From Cymbidium sinense (taxonomy: Eukaryota; Streptophyta; Magnoliopsida; Asparagales; Orchidaceae), in NCBI GenBank assembly GCA_021442155.1, contig CM038222.1, forward strand, positions 107,201,121 through 107,265,120: DNA of 64,000 bases. The letters are read 5' to 3'. The position numbers and the translations under genes were made by a program. This document shows positions 1 to 12,229 of the stretch, piece after piece; positions within the stretch are counted from its first letter, which is position 1; the number at the start of each line of letters is the position of its first letter. Under the pieces are notes generated by a model that saw nothing but the letters and a program-made list of their open reading frames with translations, did no database searches and had not been told where the DNA came from.

Positions 1-3
1 GAG

Positions 4-21
4 TGGCGACCCCGAAGCATT
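4..21 (+). other. Candidate primer-binding site of element A
   Basis: TGGCGACCCC at the very start of the window resembles the primer site of element B (TGGCAACTCTATTGGGGA at 43813) in its first ten bases only. If real, the 5' LTR ends at about position 1-3 and the window begins at the LTR/internal junction. The second half of the site does not match well, so this is tentative. Confidence 0.4.
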
Positions 22-243
22 GTGGTCATCCTTTCACCAACTCCATCGATACAGTCGGATGTAGAGATGGTGATAGTTATTACAGATATTCTAGATGATA
101 GTTCAGTTACACTAGTGGTAGAGGAACATCCTAGGATTATTACCCCTCTTATAGCCAGTAGCAGTCAGGAGTGTCATTCATCCAGTGAGTACAGTCCACA
201 TAGGATTAACTCTCTAGTGACAGCCGAGGTTTGATTCCTCTCA

Positions 244-1981
244 GTGCACGATAGTGATCACACCGGTCAGCCTAAATGGTTTGTACCTATTGAGTTGGAT
301 CGTTCTTTAGATGAGATAGTTACACATTATTTCATGGAGAAGAAGGAGATCTTGGGGTATGCCTGGTCCGATGAAGAGAGAGTTAGCTTCGATCCTAATG
401 AAGATGGCTTGATGGGGGATTCAACTAGAGTATGTGGTTGACACTAGAAGATCTCTTCTTAGGGAACAACAAGTCATGGAAGGTGATGAGGTTGATCTTG
501 AAGACACTGCAGAATCAGCCCAGCACCTTCGACATTAGTTGAGGCAGAAGGACGAGCAGATTGACATAATGGCATGTCTGTTATAGGACTTGTTAACAGT
601 AGTGTTAGTGCTTCAGAAATAAGCCCCTTTAGTTCATCCTACTACAGTCGACATCAGTTAGCCTAAGTTAGTGCATGTCTTGGACCTAGCCGAGACTCTA
701 CCTCCCATTGAGTAAGGTAGCACTAGCGTGTATAGGAAGGTAGTGGAAAGTACCTCCATACAAGAGAAGGATATAAAATCCATGGTTGAGCAACAGGTGA
801 AGGAAGCTTTGGCTCAAGCCCGGGGAGGATCATCGGTTCCAAAAGATAGACCCTACTTAGAGGAATTCAATGTTATCCAATATCCCAAGGGTTTCGTGCC
901 TCCTTAAATCAAATGCTTCGTTGGCAATGGAAACCTAAGGCAGCACATAGGTCACTTCAGGGCCAGTTATTGCAACGGAGGTGGCAGCGACACTCTACTC
1001 TTTTGCCTTTTCATTAGTAGCCTAGCGGGTATTGCTTTTGATTGGTATGTTGAACTTCCCAATGATTCAGTAAAGATATTTGTTGAGATAGAGCAACTCT
1101 TCATCAAGAGGTTTATTGGAGCTCAACAAAGGGTTACTGTAGGTGATCTTGTTATAGCACAATAGCACCCTAGTGAGTCACTTGTTGATTATATTCTCCG
1201 ATGGTGTAACCTGAGTATGAAGTGTGAACCTCAACAGTCTGAACATCATGCCATTGAGATTCTCTTGAAGAATATCCATGGCCCAATCGCCTTCATGCTT
1301 AAGAGTTTCACTATCAAGAGATTTGAGAAGTAAATCAACAAGACGTCTAGTCTATAAGGAGAGGCCAAATAGTTGCCTTTTCAAGATCAGTTGCCTGAAG
1401 CCGCATAAGTCTTTGAGAAGAAACCTGGAGCTATAGCAGTGGTTGACAAGGGGAAACAACCAGCTAGAGATCAATCTGAGAGACCACAACCTCAGCAGCC
1501 TCCACCTCCTTTGCCACCAAGAGGCGACCATAGCCTCCAGAGCTTCCACGGCCGGTCATACCACACCACATACCACCACCGGTGGCATGCATGCATGCTA
1601 TGGTCTACTACTATTTTAGATAAGTTAAATAAACCTTAGTTTTTTAAGAGGGAGGTAAGTAGGAAGATCTTTAAGAATCTCTTAAAGAAGCCTGATTTTC
1701 AGCAACCCGAGCCTAAGAGACCAAAGGAAGTAGGCAAAAGTCATGATCCAAACTTTTGCCCTTACCACAAAATGCTAGGCCACATTTTGGAAGATTACCT
1801 CACATTCAAGGACTGGTTTGAACACAGTTTCAAGATCGGTGCTATAGTTATCCTAAAGGAATACCTTGTGGAACAACCTTCCAGTTCCATCAGGATAATC
1901 CTTGGGGATACATGTGATCCTACCAAAACTAAAGAAGGTTGGGACATTTCTTTTTCTAAAACCTCTATGAAAATAATTTAG
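244..1981 (+). pseudogene. gag: gag of element A, broken
   Basis: Structural (capsid-like) protein of a Tat element, in pieces. A variable N-terminal part (244-800) contains a short polar stretch with LRQKDEQID near 545 that parallels NEQIDSMSKK in element B. The retrotransposon gag domain runs from about 780 to 1330: EQQVKEALAQARG at 788, IAFDWYVELPND near 1030, the region around LFIKRFIGAQQ, and LVDYILRW near 1190. It is followed by a proline/glutamine-rich stretch (1440-1540). A C-terminal motif CPYHKMLGHILEDYL (about 1760) is the degenerate zinc-knuckle-like motif of Tat gag proteins. In-frame stops (AATAGCACC near 1160, AAGTAAATC near 1330, and others) sit where the family or element B has Gln. 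Known family role: forms the virus-like particle and binds the genomic RNA. Not functional here. Confidence 0.75.
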
Positions 1982-2639
1982 AAGATCAAGAAACTTTTCT
2001 TGTGGTGAGCTAAACCTCCAACACCAAGGTTTGCATAAGGTAAACTCTAAGAAAGTGGGAGCTCAAGAAAAGAGTAAAGATGTGTTAGCCCTGATAGCCC
2101 TTTAACAGCCACGACCATGTCCAACCTTCCCAGCTTCCACGAATTCTTCCATTTCAGCTAGCACTTATATTTCTTCTACTAATAAAACTCTTGTATCAGT
2201 GGATAAGGCTATCAAATCTCTTACTCCACTCACTTTACTTGACTTCTACTTTGTACCTCCAAATAATTCCAAGAAATTGAAGAATAAAGCTAATTTGAAT
2301 TACATCTGTGTCACTTTTGATGGGTTATCTTCTTCTATTCCTAATGATAACTCTTCAAGTCTAATTAACTATAATAATGATCTTCCTCTGATTTAGAGTT
2401 GACTTTCCAACTCAATACTACGGGTTCACCTCTTGAGATAGAGTTGGAATCATCTGATTCTGAGAGTCCCATAGGAGAAACTGTACTGAGCCTTGAAGTG
2501 CAGGTAGAACCTTTCACCACCTTGCCTCAAGAGATCAACAAAGTCAACCTCCATAGTGGTAAGGTTCTACCTCCTAGGGTCGCACCTCAAGATAGAGGGA
2601 AATAATCCATTGGTACTAAAAATCAAGAATCCCTTCCAC

Positions 2640-3445
2640 AGGATGATCCACCCTTAGATATGCTTGTGGAGGACCAGTTGAAAGTGGACTACAACATCCT
2701 TTCTCATCTAAGAAAGTTTTCATCTAAGCTAAGCATATAAGATGCCCTTGTCTTATCCAAAGAGATGAGGGAATCACTAATCAAGGCCCTCCTTGATCCT
2801 GAAATATGCTTAGCTCAGCTAACCTCTATAAGTGAGGAAGCACATTATGCAAAAGAAGTGCAAGGGATCACCTTTACAGATGAAGACCTTCTTCTGGGGG
2901 ACTTGGAGCACAACCGTCCCCTATACATCACATTTAACATGGACAGGTTCAGACTCCCCATGGTTGTCATGGATTTAGTGCATCGATGAACATTATGAGT
3001 CTAAATACCCTTGCCTATTTGAAGATTGACATCTCTAGGTTCTATAGTGTTACCTTCGGAGATAGGTGACTGGAAGACTAAAGCCATGTTCTACATCATT
3101 GATTCGAATACTTCATTCACTACTTTGCTTGGTAGGCCTTGGATACATCAGAACAAGATCGTTCCATCCTCCCTTCATTAGTGCATCAAGTTTAGAAAAG
3201 ATGGAATTGAATACCATGTCAACGAAGATGAAAAGCCATTTTCAGTTAGAGATGTTGAGATTTATGAGGATATGACCTACTATCTTCCTCAAAACACCCT
3301 TTCTCATGAACTTGGATCAAATTCAAATGTAAATATAAATGAAAATGAAAATGAAGCAAAAGAAAAGATAAAAGAAAAAGAAAAGTCCAAGTACACAAGA
3401 AAGGGGAATTAAAGAAGAAATAGATCCGTATATCACATTCCACCC
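2640..3445 (+). pseudogene. Protease region of element A, broken
   Basis: Aspartic-protease part of the polyprotein. VDYNILSHLRK (about 2684) and the segment SKEMRESLIKALLDPEICL (2757 on) match the pre-protease linker of element B (VDYNILGHLRK and its continuation). The active-site region lies near 2965-3000. The family motif is Asp-(Thr/Pro/Ser)-Gly; here the Asp is followed by a small deletion and frameshift, so the catalytic loop is lost, although MNIMSLNTLAYLKID follows in another frame. The downstream flap region is recognisable: FYIIDSNTSFTTLLGRPWIH at about 3090-3150, then IVPSSLH and CIKF. The rest becomes charged and low complexity (3310-3410). Known role: cleaves Gag-Pol. Dead copy. 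Confidence 0.65.
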
Positions 3446-3479
3446 ACAATTCATTCCATCAAATGGACATGTGGGTAAG

Positions 3480-3545
3480 ATGGCTCAACCTCCACCAGTT
3501 AGAGGCAGAGGTAGAAATAGAGGCAGTTCTAGAGGTGGGAGACTC
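3480..3545 (+). other. Arg/Gly-rich tract in the A polyprotein linker
   Basis: The frame starting near 3481 encodes RGRGRNRGSSRGGR between the protease and the RT linker. Such RGG-like tracts are typical RNA-binding tails. It may be a displaced nucleocapsid-like segment of the polyprotein. Function inferred only from composition. Confidence 0.4.
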
Positions 3546-3854
3546 TGGCCTTCACCAATAGAGGTCGTTTCTAGTTTATGAGTACCCCATTATTCACATA
3601 GACTTGGAATCCAGCTCAGAGGATGAGTCTAATGTGATTAGTATACCAGCCAACCCCTCTCAGGGTTCCATTGGAGGTGACTTTTGATCCAGACAGAGAT
3701 GAAGACCATGCCTCCAAGCAAAGCAAAGTATTCAAATTTGGTTTATGTGAAACTATTAGGCAGTAGTTGGGAACCTTAGCTCTAACCTCACTTACATCTC
3801 AAAAAGTTGAAGGATGAAATGATGGAAGTTGAGAAGAGTTTTTGAGGAAGATAC

Positions 3855-5081
3855 TTTAAAGAATTAATGGAATTGCCTTCTGACTTTTACTCACCTTGTG
3901 TTCAAAATCTTATACATAAAGGTTTAGTTTCACACACATGGTCCAAGCACAGGTCAGAATACTTCAAAAATCTATGGAACAATATAAGCAGTGAAGCACA
4001 ATCAAGAGCAGGACTAGGATTTAGTACAGTGGGTTTGATCGATAACAAAGATTGTTGCGCAGTTGTTACCAACCATTTAGAGTCTGATAGGTACTTCTGA
4101 CACATCCCCAACTCTTATGAGAATGTGTGTTTAGAAACTTCAGATGATCCCGCTGATCTCCAAGTCAAAGAGGCATCGCCATAATTTGAAGAGGAGATTC
4201 ATTCAATAATCGACAAGCTTAAAGAAATCAACCTCAGGATAGAAGAAAATCCTCACCGGACATACATCAATTCATTACTGAATGAAAAAGAAACTAATGG
4301 CTTAATTAGGCTATTGACTAAGTTTAAAGATTGCTTCACATGGAGTTATGAAGAAATGCTTGGATTATCTCCTGACATAGTAGTCCAAAAGCTAACAATA
4401 GGCCCTAACATTGCCCTTATTAAGCAAGCTCCTAGACGCATGCAATTAGAAATTGAACAACATGTGATTTCTGAAGTCAAGAAATTGATCAATGCTGGTT
4501 TCATCAGGGAAGAAAAATATCCTACATGGTTAGCTACTGTCATCCCAATTAAGAAGAAGAATGGCCAAATTCACATTTGCATCAATTGTAGGGACTTAAA
4601 TAAGGCATGTCCTAAAAATGAGTTTCCTCTTCCTATACCAGAGTTAATGGTGGATATTGCCTCATCTCATGTAGTCTTCTCTTTCATGGATGGGTCATCT
4701 GGCTATAACCAAATCAAGATGTCTCCTAAAGATGAAAGAAACATTGCTTTCTGAACCCTGATCAAAATCTTCTATTATAGGGTCATGCCTTTTGGCCTTA
4801 AAAATGTTGGTGTTACATACCAACGGGCCATGACTCAGATCTTCAACGAACTCATCCATTATTAGATTGAGTGCTATGTTGATGATCTAGTAGCCAAGAA
4901 TAGAGAAAAGGAAAACCACCTCTTTGACTTGAGAGTAGTTTTTGAACGATTAAGACAATATAACCTCAAAATGAATCCCCTGAAGTGTGCATTCAGAGTC
5001 GCTTCAGAGAAGTTCCTTGGGTTTGTTGTCTGACACCGAGGAATAGAAATAGATCCTAAAAAGATCAAATCTATCTTAAAA
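3855..5081 (+). pseudogene. Reverse transcriptase of element A, interrupted
   Basis: A linker (3867-4310) leads into the RT domain. FKDCFTWSYEEMLGLSPDIV (4321-4380) is the typical Tat/gypsy RT entry. Further motifs are KKLINAGFIREEKYPTWLA (4480-4535), VIPIKKKNGQIHICI, RDLNKACPKNEFPLPIPE and FMDGSSGYNQIKM. The last contains the first catalytic Asp. The active-site YVDD is intact at 4875-4886. Breaks: CGA-to-TGA type stops after NIAF (4752) and after FVV (5031), and a TAG just before the YVDD motif (4863). In the motif normally read as CxDxRDLN the Asp is Asn (CINCRDLN). Known role: copies element RNA into cDNA. The frame continues into RNase H at 5082. Confidence 0.85.
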
Positions 5082-5690
5082 ATGCCACCTCCTAAGAGTT
5101 TAACTCAACTCAGATCCTTTCAAGGATGGCTGACGTATCTAAGGCGCTTCATCTCAAACCTATCGGGGAGATGCAAGCCATTCTCAGCACTTATCAAAAA
5201 GGATGCCAAGTTCAAGTGGGATGAAAAGTGTCAGCATGCTTTCAAACACATCAAAGAGTACTTGGTGAAGCCGCCAATTTTAATAGCCCCTATTCTGGGC
5301 AGGCCACTCATCCTCTACATTGCTGCATTGGACGACTCTCTCGGCACTCTGTTGGCCCAAGCCAACGACGAAGGGAAGGAGAGTGCACTCTACTACCTTA
5401 GTCATCATCTGATTCTCGTTGAAGCAAACTATCCACCTATTAAGAAACATTGCCTAGCTTTGATCTTTCTATCTCAAAAGCTATGACACTATATTCTTTC
5501 TCATAAAGTGAATTTGATCTCTAGAAAAAAGCCACTGCAGTATCTCCTGACATGATCGACACTTTCTGGACGTTTGGCTCTTTGGTCCATAGTACTCTTG
5601 CAGTTTGATATCACATTTGTACCCCTCTGTGCGATAAAAGGACAGCACTAGCAGATTTCTTAGCAGCACACCCACTTCATGCTGATTCTT
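5082..5690 (+). pseudogene. Ancestral RNase H domain of element A
   Basis: First RNase H, continuous with RT. The connection segment MPPPKSLTQLRSFQGWLTYL is intact at 5082. It is followed by RRFISNLSGRCKPFSALI and FKWDEKCQHAFKHIKEYL, and by LILYIAALDDSLGTLLAQ, in which the usual first catalytic Asp of this RNase H (gypsy elements have xxxxDAS) is not clearly kept. YYLSHHL and KHCLALIFLSQKL follow. A stop closes the open stretch at 5484, and homology continues in the same direction (YILSHKVNLIS) to about 5690 with further stops. Known role: removes RNA from the RNA-DNA hybrid during reverse transcription. Confidence 0.75.
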
Positions 5691-5699
5691 CGCTTAGTG

Positions 5700-6235
5700 A
5701 TGATCTCCCCGATGAACAAATCATGAACTTAAGGGAGGCTGACAATTGCCTATGGGAGATGTATTTTGATGGCGCTGCTTCTTTTCTTAAAGGCGAAGCA
5801 CCATGATCTATTCTCCCATGAAAGGCAGAGGTAGGAATAGTTCTTCTATCTCTAAACCATGATGTGATGAGATTCTCATATTATCTTTCCAACCCTTGCA
5901 CCAACAATGAAGCCGAGTATGAGGCTTTGATTACCGATTTTGGAGTTAGCCATCACTTTCAGTATCAAGAGCATTAACATCTTTGGGGATTCTCAGTTGG
6001 TCATCAACCAGATTGCCAGGTCTTACCAGGTTCTCAAACCCAAGCTTCGTCATTACTACGAGCATACCATGAAGTTGTTGGCCCAAATTCTCGAAGTCAC
6101 CATTTTCAAGGTTTCCTGAGTAGAGAATGTAGTAGCATATGCCTTGGCCAAACTTGCCAAAGAATTAACATGTCTGGAAGATGAGTCCATTTCAATAAGG
6201 GTCCAAAATTAGCAAGTCCTATCCCTTATTGATGC
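5700..6235 (+). pseudogene. Acquired archaeal-type RNase H (aRNH) of element A
   Basis: Second RNase H, the hallmark of the Tat lineage. Visible motifs across two or three frames are MYFDGAASF (5758, first Asp), NNEAEYEALI (5908, the Glu), FGDSQL near 5982 (second Asp) and a YALAKLAKEL-like segment near 6136. The last catalytic Asp, normally in ADALA, reads as Tyr in the nearest frame (AYALAKLA). The domain is broken by at least two frameshifts. Known from the family: aRNH was gained by plant Tat elements and is thought to supplement or replace the older RNase H. This copy is dead. Confidence 0.7.
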
Positions 6236-6239
6236 TGAA

Positions 6240-7508
6240 CTCATTGAGAGACTTTCTCTTGAAGGGAAGGTTGCCATTTCCAAAATGAACAAGGAGCTGG
6301 ATTAGAGGCAACTGTTCATAGATTACTTGAACATCGACAAACTATCTCAGGAAAAATCATAAGCCCATCAGGTAAAATAGAGAGCTCTCTCCTTTGCTCT
6401 TATTGATGGCACCATGTACCGTCGATCCTTTGACCAAATGCTTTTTAGACAAACATGAAGCCCATGGCATTGTAACTGAGGTACACTCAGGTCTATGTGG
6501 AGCTCATCAATTTGAACCAAAGATGAAGATGAAGATCAAAAGACTTGGATACTCGGCCTTGATGATCTAGATTGATGGGCGTAGAAATGCCATCGGTGTT
6601 ACATGGTGTGGTCCTCCACCACATTCTACACCCTACATTGGCCTCATGGCCATTTAAGTGTTGGGGTACCGACATTATGGGTTTGATCGATCCTCTTTCT
6701 TCCAAAACATCGATTCATCTTAGCTACCACCAACTACCTTTCCAAGTGGGCAGAAGCAATCCCACTCAGAGAGGTAACAGCTCAGCATGTGCTTCAATTT
6801 TTTAGGAACCATATTGTATATAGGTTTGGGGTGTCTCGACAAATTATATTCGATAATGGTATTGCATTCAAAAGTAAAAAGATCAACAGCTTCGCCAGAA
6901 GACACAACATAGATTGGAGATACTCCACCATCTACTACCCAGTGTAAATGGCTTAGTGAAAGTATTCAATAAAACTCTCATCCAAATATTGAAGAAGACT
7001 CTTGACGATAACAAACGATAGTGGAATGAGGAGTTAGTTGAACCCTGGTGGGCCTACCACACCACATACTGAACTCCAACTCAGTCTACCTCATTTTCCT
7101 TAGTGTATGGATCTGAAGCCATTCTTCATTTAGAAGTTCAACTCCCATCACTAAAGATAGCATTGGGTAATAAGATTACTATAGAGAAGAATGCAAAGTT
7201 GCAGCTAGAAGAGCTCAAAGGTTTGGAGGAGAGTTGCATACGGGCATGCCAAAACCTAGAGTTATACAAGGCCAAAATGATTCAAGCTCACAACATGCCC
7301 TAGGTCTTTCCAGTAGGAGAACTTGTGTTAGTCTAAGGAGACAATTGTTGCCCATCCAAAGATGGGATGCAAGTTTGAACCCACTTGGGAAGGCCCTTAT
7401 GTCATAGAGAAGTCTTACCAAGGAGGATCTTATCAGCTTATTAATTATAAAGGGGAACACTCGATGCTTCCAATTAATGGACTCTATCTAAAGAAATATT
7501 ACACATGA
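6240..7508 (+). pseudogene. Integrase of element A, dead
   Basis: Integrase remnants end at the stop TGA 7506-7508. The zinc-finger region (about 6470-6600) is scrambled by frameshifts. In the catalytic core, the first Asp of the DDE triad is replaced: the segment reads ATTNYLSKWAEAIPL (about 6725), where element B has MDYFSKW. The second Asp survives in IIFDNGIAF (about 6850). The Glu region (about 6945) is lost to stops after YYPV. The C-terminal part is recognisable: YGSEAILHLEVQLPS (7106), the Lys/Glu-rich helix to AHNMP, TWEGPYVIEKSYQGGSYQLI (7384 on) and LKKYYT before the stop. Known role: inserts cDNA into the genome. The loss of the first Asp and of the Glu makes it inactive whatever the frame. 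Confidence 0.8.
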
Positions 7509-10419
7509 AATAAATCATGTTTGGAAATAATCATTAATAAAGAGAACAAAAAAAAATCTGATTCCATTCATCAAATCTTCTCTTCTTTCAAAGTGTTGTT
7601 TGCTTATCTTGCAATTCATAGTGACGTGTTTAGGATAGGTGTAAGAGTCCCCCAGCAGCATTCTAAACCTCTCTCACAACACAAACACAATCTTTTGATG
7701 CTATTAGAATAGGTGTAAGAGAACCTGAGAAGCATCCTATTTTAATTAGCATAACTAAATTAGGTGTGAGAGAATCCAAGCGTCATCCTTTCTTAGTGGG
7801 TGTCTTGTTTCCATCTGTGGCACCATTTTATCAAAACTCCCAATGTGTTTAAGGTAGGTGTAAGACTCCCCAGAGGCATCCTATTCTTTTTAACACATGC
7901 ACAATACAAACGCAAATCTTTTGTCTCAAGTTATTTTGATGTGAGAGTAAGCCCCCTATGACACTCACTCATTAGCTACTCCATGTCGGGTCTACATACT
8001 ACCTCTCTAGTATGTCACCCCAGTGGTCATTTATTGGAGGATGTGAGTTCTCATGCTTTCTTCCTAACTTGACCATTGTAAACTAGAGTTATTGTAGTAT
8101 GGTAGTCCTCCTTTACTTGATAAACTACCTCATGTTAACTTTCCTTAAGAAGATGTGAGTACCTGCACTTTCTTCTTGAACTAGCCATCATGCTCTAATT
8201 AGGTTGAGTATATTTGAGGTTTAGGATAAGTCCCTCAGAGGCTCCTTCCCTCTTGACTACTCTTAGGTTGATATAAGTCCCCCAGTGGCATTTACTTAGT
8301 AGTTGCTCTAGGTTGGATAGCACCTATCGAGTCGATGATAGACTATCCCAGCAGTTAGTTCTATTATAGGAGGATGTGAGTCCCCGAGCTTTCTTCCTAG
8401 GTTGATTATTACAACCACCTTAGGTTGGTTGATGTTAGCTATCGCGGTGACTCACGTGAGTACAACACTCTTGGCAGATATGAGTCCCCGAGCTTTCTCC
8501 TTGAGTTGGACACTGAAGACCTATTGGATAAATGATTAGCCATGTCATCTTCTCTAAGGTGTTAGATTAAGCCCTTACTGGCCCTATCCCCTGTGGGCAC
8601 TCTATTTGGATCAAGTCCTTTGCGTCCCCATTTAGACACTACCCAGGTTACTTTTGATTGGACAGTTCCCCTTTCCTAGTAGCCACCCTTATGGTTGAAA
8701 AATCTATTTAGTGGATGCGCAGATTCTCCCTTGGTTTAGTAAACCTGAGATAGGTCTAGGCTGATATAAGCTCCTTCTTAGTTTGGTCCATCGCAAACTA
8801 GCAGGGTCCGAGATAAAATAACCTAAAACAAACTAAAAAAAATAAAATAAATAAAATTGATTCACTTATGGATTAGGAATTTAAGCCACCAAAGGACCCC
8901 TTCTCCTAAGTAGGCATCCTATCTTTAGGCCAGTGTCAGTAGAACTCCCTACAAGAATTGCCTGACTACTTGAGTTAAGATAAATCCCTAGGTCAGTACT
9001 CACTCCGTATTCTCCCTTAGATCAGTTCAATCTACTTTGCCACAAGTAAATTACCCCAACACTCATTCTTCTTTGGAAGATGTAAGACTTTGATGCATTC
9101 TTTCTAGTATGATTGTTGCAAATTGACGGGCAGCCTTAGGTCGGGTTCGATTTATTGCCCAAAGCAATTGATCACCCTAGTGATCTTTTCTAGTTGAAGA
9201 TGTGAGCCCCCGAGCTTTTTTCCCTTAAATTGATCATTGCAAATTGAAAGGTAGTTCTTTGGTTGGATAGTTCTCCCTTTGGCTGGGAAGCTACTTCCTT
9301 TGTTTCAGTAAATCTTAGATAGGTCTAGGCTTTTATAAGCTCCTTCTCAATATTAGCCATCGTAAACCAATAGAATTGACTAAGTAGATCTAAAAATGAA
9401 AATTAATTCTTGACTATCTTTGAGTTGATTTAAGTCCCTCAGTAGCATTCACTCAATAGTTAGCCTCAGGTCGGGTTCGATTTGTTGCCCAAAGCAACCA
9501 ATCACCCCGGTGGTTCCTTATTTCTAGAAGATGTGAGTCCCAATGCTTTCTTCTTAAGACTTGACCATTGTATACCAAAAGTCAACTCCCCTTTGGTTGG
9601 ATAGTCCTACCTTATGGTGGGTAGACTTATCCATTTTAATTGATAAATCTGAGTTAGGTCTAGGCCTCTAAGGCCCCTACTCAGTGCAGTTCATTGTAAA
9701 CCTATGGATCCAGAATAATCAAAACAAACAAATTTGAAAAATGAAATCAATTTTGATTATCTTTGAGCTATTCTAAGTCCCCTAGTGGCATTCACTCAAT
9801 AGTCAGCCCTAGGTCAGGTTCAATCTATTGCCTTACCAATAGGTTACCCCAACAATTGATCCCTACTTTGGAGGATGTAAGTCTACTATGCTTTCTTCCT
9901 AGTATAGTTGCTGCATACCGAGAGACATCCCTTTGGTTGGCTAGTCCTACTATGTGCTTAGTAGACTACCCCTTTGGACTGGTAAATCTGAGTTAGGTTT
10001 TAGCCTCCATGGCTCCTACTTAGTATAGTCCATCGTAAACTAACAGGGTTCATCTAAAAATCCAAACCTAACAAAAATTAAAACAAATTCAACCCTCTTC
10101 TCCAGCAGAACAAATCAAATCTTTTTTATCCTCAATGAGATTTAAATTAAACCTTTCATCCCCTTGGGGATGATTTAATCCTGCTTCCCTAGTGGAAGGT
10201 TAACACTCTATCCCTTAGTAGATTCTTCCCTCTCTCTTATGTCCTGGACATAAGTAGAGCCACATTGCACTGAGCTCCAGATTCTCTCTTTTCCTTAGGT
10301 TAAGGGTAGATTATTTCTATTAGTGCTTGTGATCTCTCAGTATTGTTGATCATTTTGGTCAACATCAATACATGTGGTGTTCCTGGTTAGTCACATCACA
10401 CCTATTGGGCGCCCTTTTT
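7509..10419 (+). other. 3' spacer of element A between pol and LTR, repeat-rich
   Basis: This non-coding stretch has no convincing gene. From about 7620 to 8500 it is built of diverged short modules of the type GGTGTAAGAGTCCCCCAGCAG and GATGTGAGTCCCCGAGCTTT, repeated about every 70-120 bases. From about 8960 the units lengthen (separate entry). It ends just before the LTR start at 10420; a clear polypurine tract is not visible (CCTATTGGGCGCCC precedes the LTR; element B has ATATTGGGAGTCC at the same place). Tat elements are known for hypervariable, tandem-repeat-bearing 3' regions. Confidence 0.7.
8960..10080 (+). repeat. Tandem repeat of about 340 bp in the 3' spacer of A
   Basis: The marker TAGGTCTAGGC, with the following AAGCTCC/AAGGCCCC and a CATCGTAAAC-like segment, occurs near 8751, 9320, 9655 and (as TAGGTTTTAGCC) 9994. 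The last three spacings are about 335-340 bases. Each unit also holds a GATGTGAGTCCC...CTTTCTTC block and a CACTCAATAGT...GGTCGGGTTCGAT block. About three units plus a degenerate one, strongly diverged. Confidence 0.7.
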
Positions 10420-10739
10420 TGACCTCATTTTTAGGATGAGCTCTCAACCCCTCCATCTTATACATATGACTCCTCTTAGACTTTAAGAGTTCCTTAGTCT
10501 TAAGACACATCTAGTGATTAGGTGGACACTTGACCTAGCCCTAGAGACTTAGAAGAGTTAGCCATAGGAATAGGTCATGCTTTAGGGGTGTTAGGGAAAA
10601 CTTCCTATCCTTAGCTTAAACCATTCCTCACTTTCCTTCTTTAAAGTAAAACTCCAAATCAATCTCAATTGATTTTCTCCAAACTCAAATCGATTCCATG
10701 ATTGAAATCCATGATTGAAATCTATGATTGAAACCCATG

Positions 10740-11640
10740 ATCAAAATCCATCAAAATTCTTAAGTTCAAATTTCCTAAGTCCTTAATCTTGCCTTTAAGG
10801 GCTTAACCAAAATTATGATTCAAACCTATTAAAATCTATGAGATTTTCTCATAATCCAATTATATTCTCATTTATATTCACATATATAAATGAAGTATAA
10901 ATTCAAATCAATCAAACCAGACCCTCAAATTAAATTCTCAATTTAAAGTTCTCCTAAGTCCCTTAATTTTCCACTAATGGACTTAGCCTAAACCTTGATC
11001 TAAATCAATTAAAATCTATGAGATTATCTCATAATCCATTTATATTCTCATTTATATTCACATATATAAATAAGATATAAATATAAATCAATCAAATCAA
11101 ATACACAAATTAAAATTCCCATTTGAAATTTCCTAAGTCCCTCAATTTTCCATTAAAGGACTTATTCAAAACCTTGATCAAATTAACTCAAACTCTTGGG
11201 ATTTTCTCAAAACTCATTTATATTCTCATTTATATACACATATATAAATGAAATATAAATATAGATCAATCAAATCAAGGTAAAAATTAAATCACCAATT
11301 TAAAATCCTTCTTAAGTCATTAATTCTCCATTAGTGGACTTAGCCTAAATCTTGATCAAATCAATTCAAAGTGATGGGATTTTCTCATAATTCATTTATA
11401 TTTATATTCATATATATAAATGAAATATAAATATATATCAATCAAACTAAATTCAAAAATTTAAATTCCAAACTTCAAATTCTCTCAAGTCCTTTAATCC
11501 TTCTTAATGGACTTAGTCCAAATCATGATTAAACTCCTTCAAATCCTTGAAATTTTCTCATGATCAATTTATATTCTCATTTATATTCACATATATAAAT
11601 GAAATATAAATTCAAACAATAAAAAACAATTCCAAAAGTC
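10740..11640 (+). repeat. Tandem repeat of about 177 bp in LTR A
   Basis: TATATTCTCATTTATATTCA followed by ACATATATAAATG recurs at 10861, 11041, 11219, about 11395 (shortened) and 11570, with spacings of 175-180 bases. Each unit also carries CCTAAGTCC, a GGACTTAG-type motif, an AACCTTGATCAAAT-type segment and GATTTTCTCA. About five units. Related units of 160-177 bases are present in F, G and E. Confidence 0.85.
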
Positions 11641-12229
11641 AAACTCAAATCAACTCAAAATCCAATCTAAGCCTTTCAAGCCAAAATCGTGAACTTAGCC
11701 AAATCAACTTCAAATCAAGCCAAACTCTTAATTTTCTCTCATGATTTAATCAACCCTACAATCATGAGTCCATATATAAATCCAAACTTCAATCAAACAA
11801 TCAAAACCTAAGTCAAAAATCAAACCCAAAATCCCTTCATATTCTTCCTTTGAATATGAAATTATCAAATGGATCAAAATCCATTTGACTTTAAACCAGT
11901 TATAAATGGATTTATATTTCAATCATTAGTCCATATACAAGATCAATCAAGTTCAAACCAAACTTTGATAAAGCCATTTGACCCACTTAGGCTCACTTGA
12001 CTCAAAGTGACTTAAAGTACCCTTATGAGCCAAATTCTATTCCTAACCAAATTGGATTAAACCAGACTCATTCATGCCTATCAACAATCATCTTGGGATG
12101 ATTAATTAATCAAATTAGGTCAAACTAAGTCAAACCTATGGGTTGACCAAGTCAACACTTAGCACAAAATAAAACCTAATATATCCAAATTCCACAATAG
12201 GACAAATTGATTGAAACAATTTATCTAAG

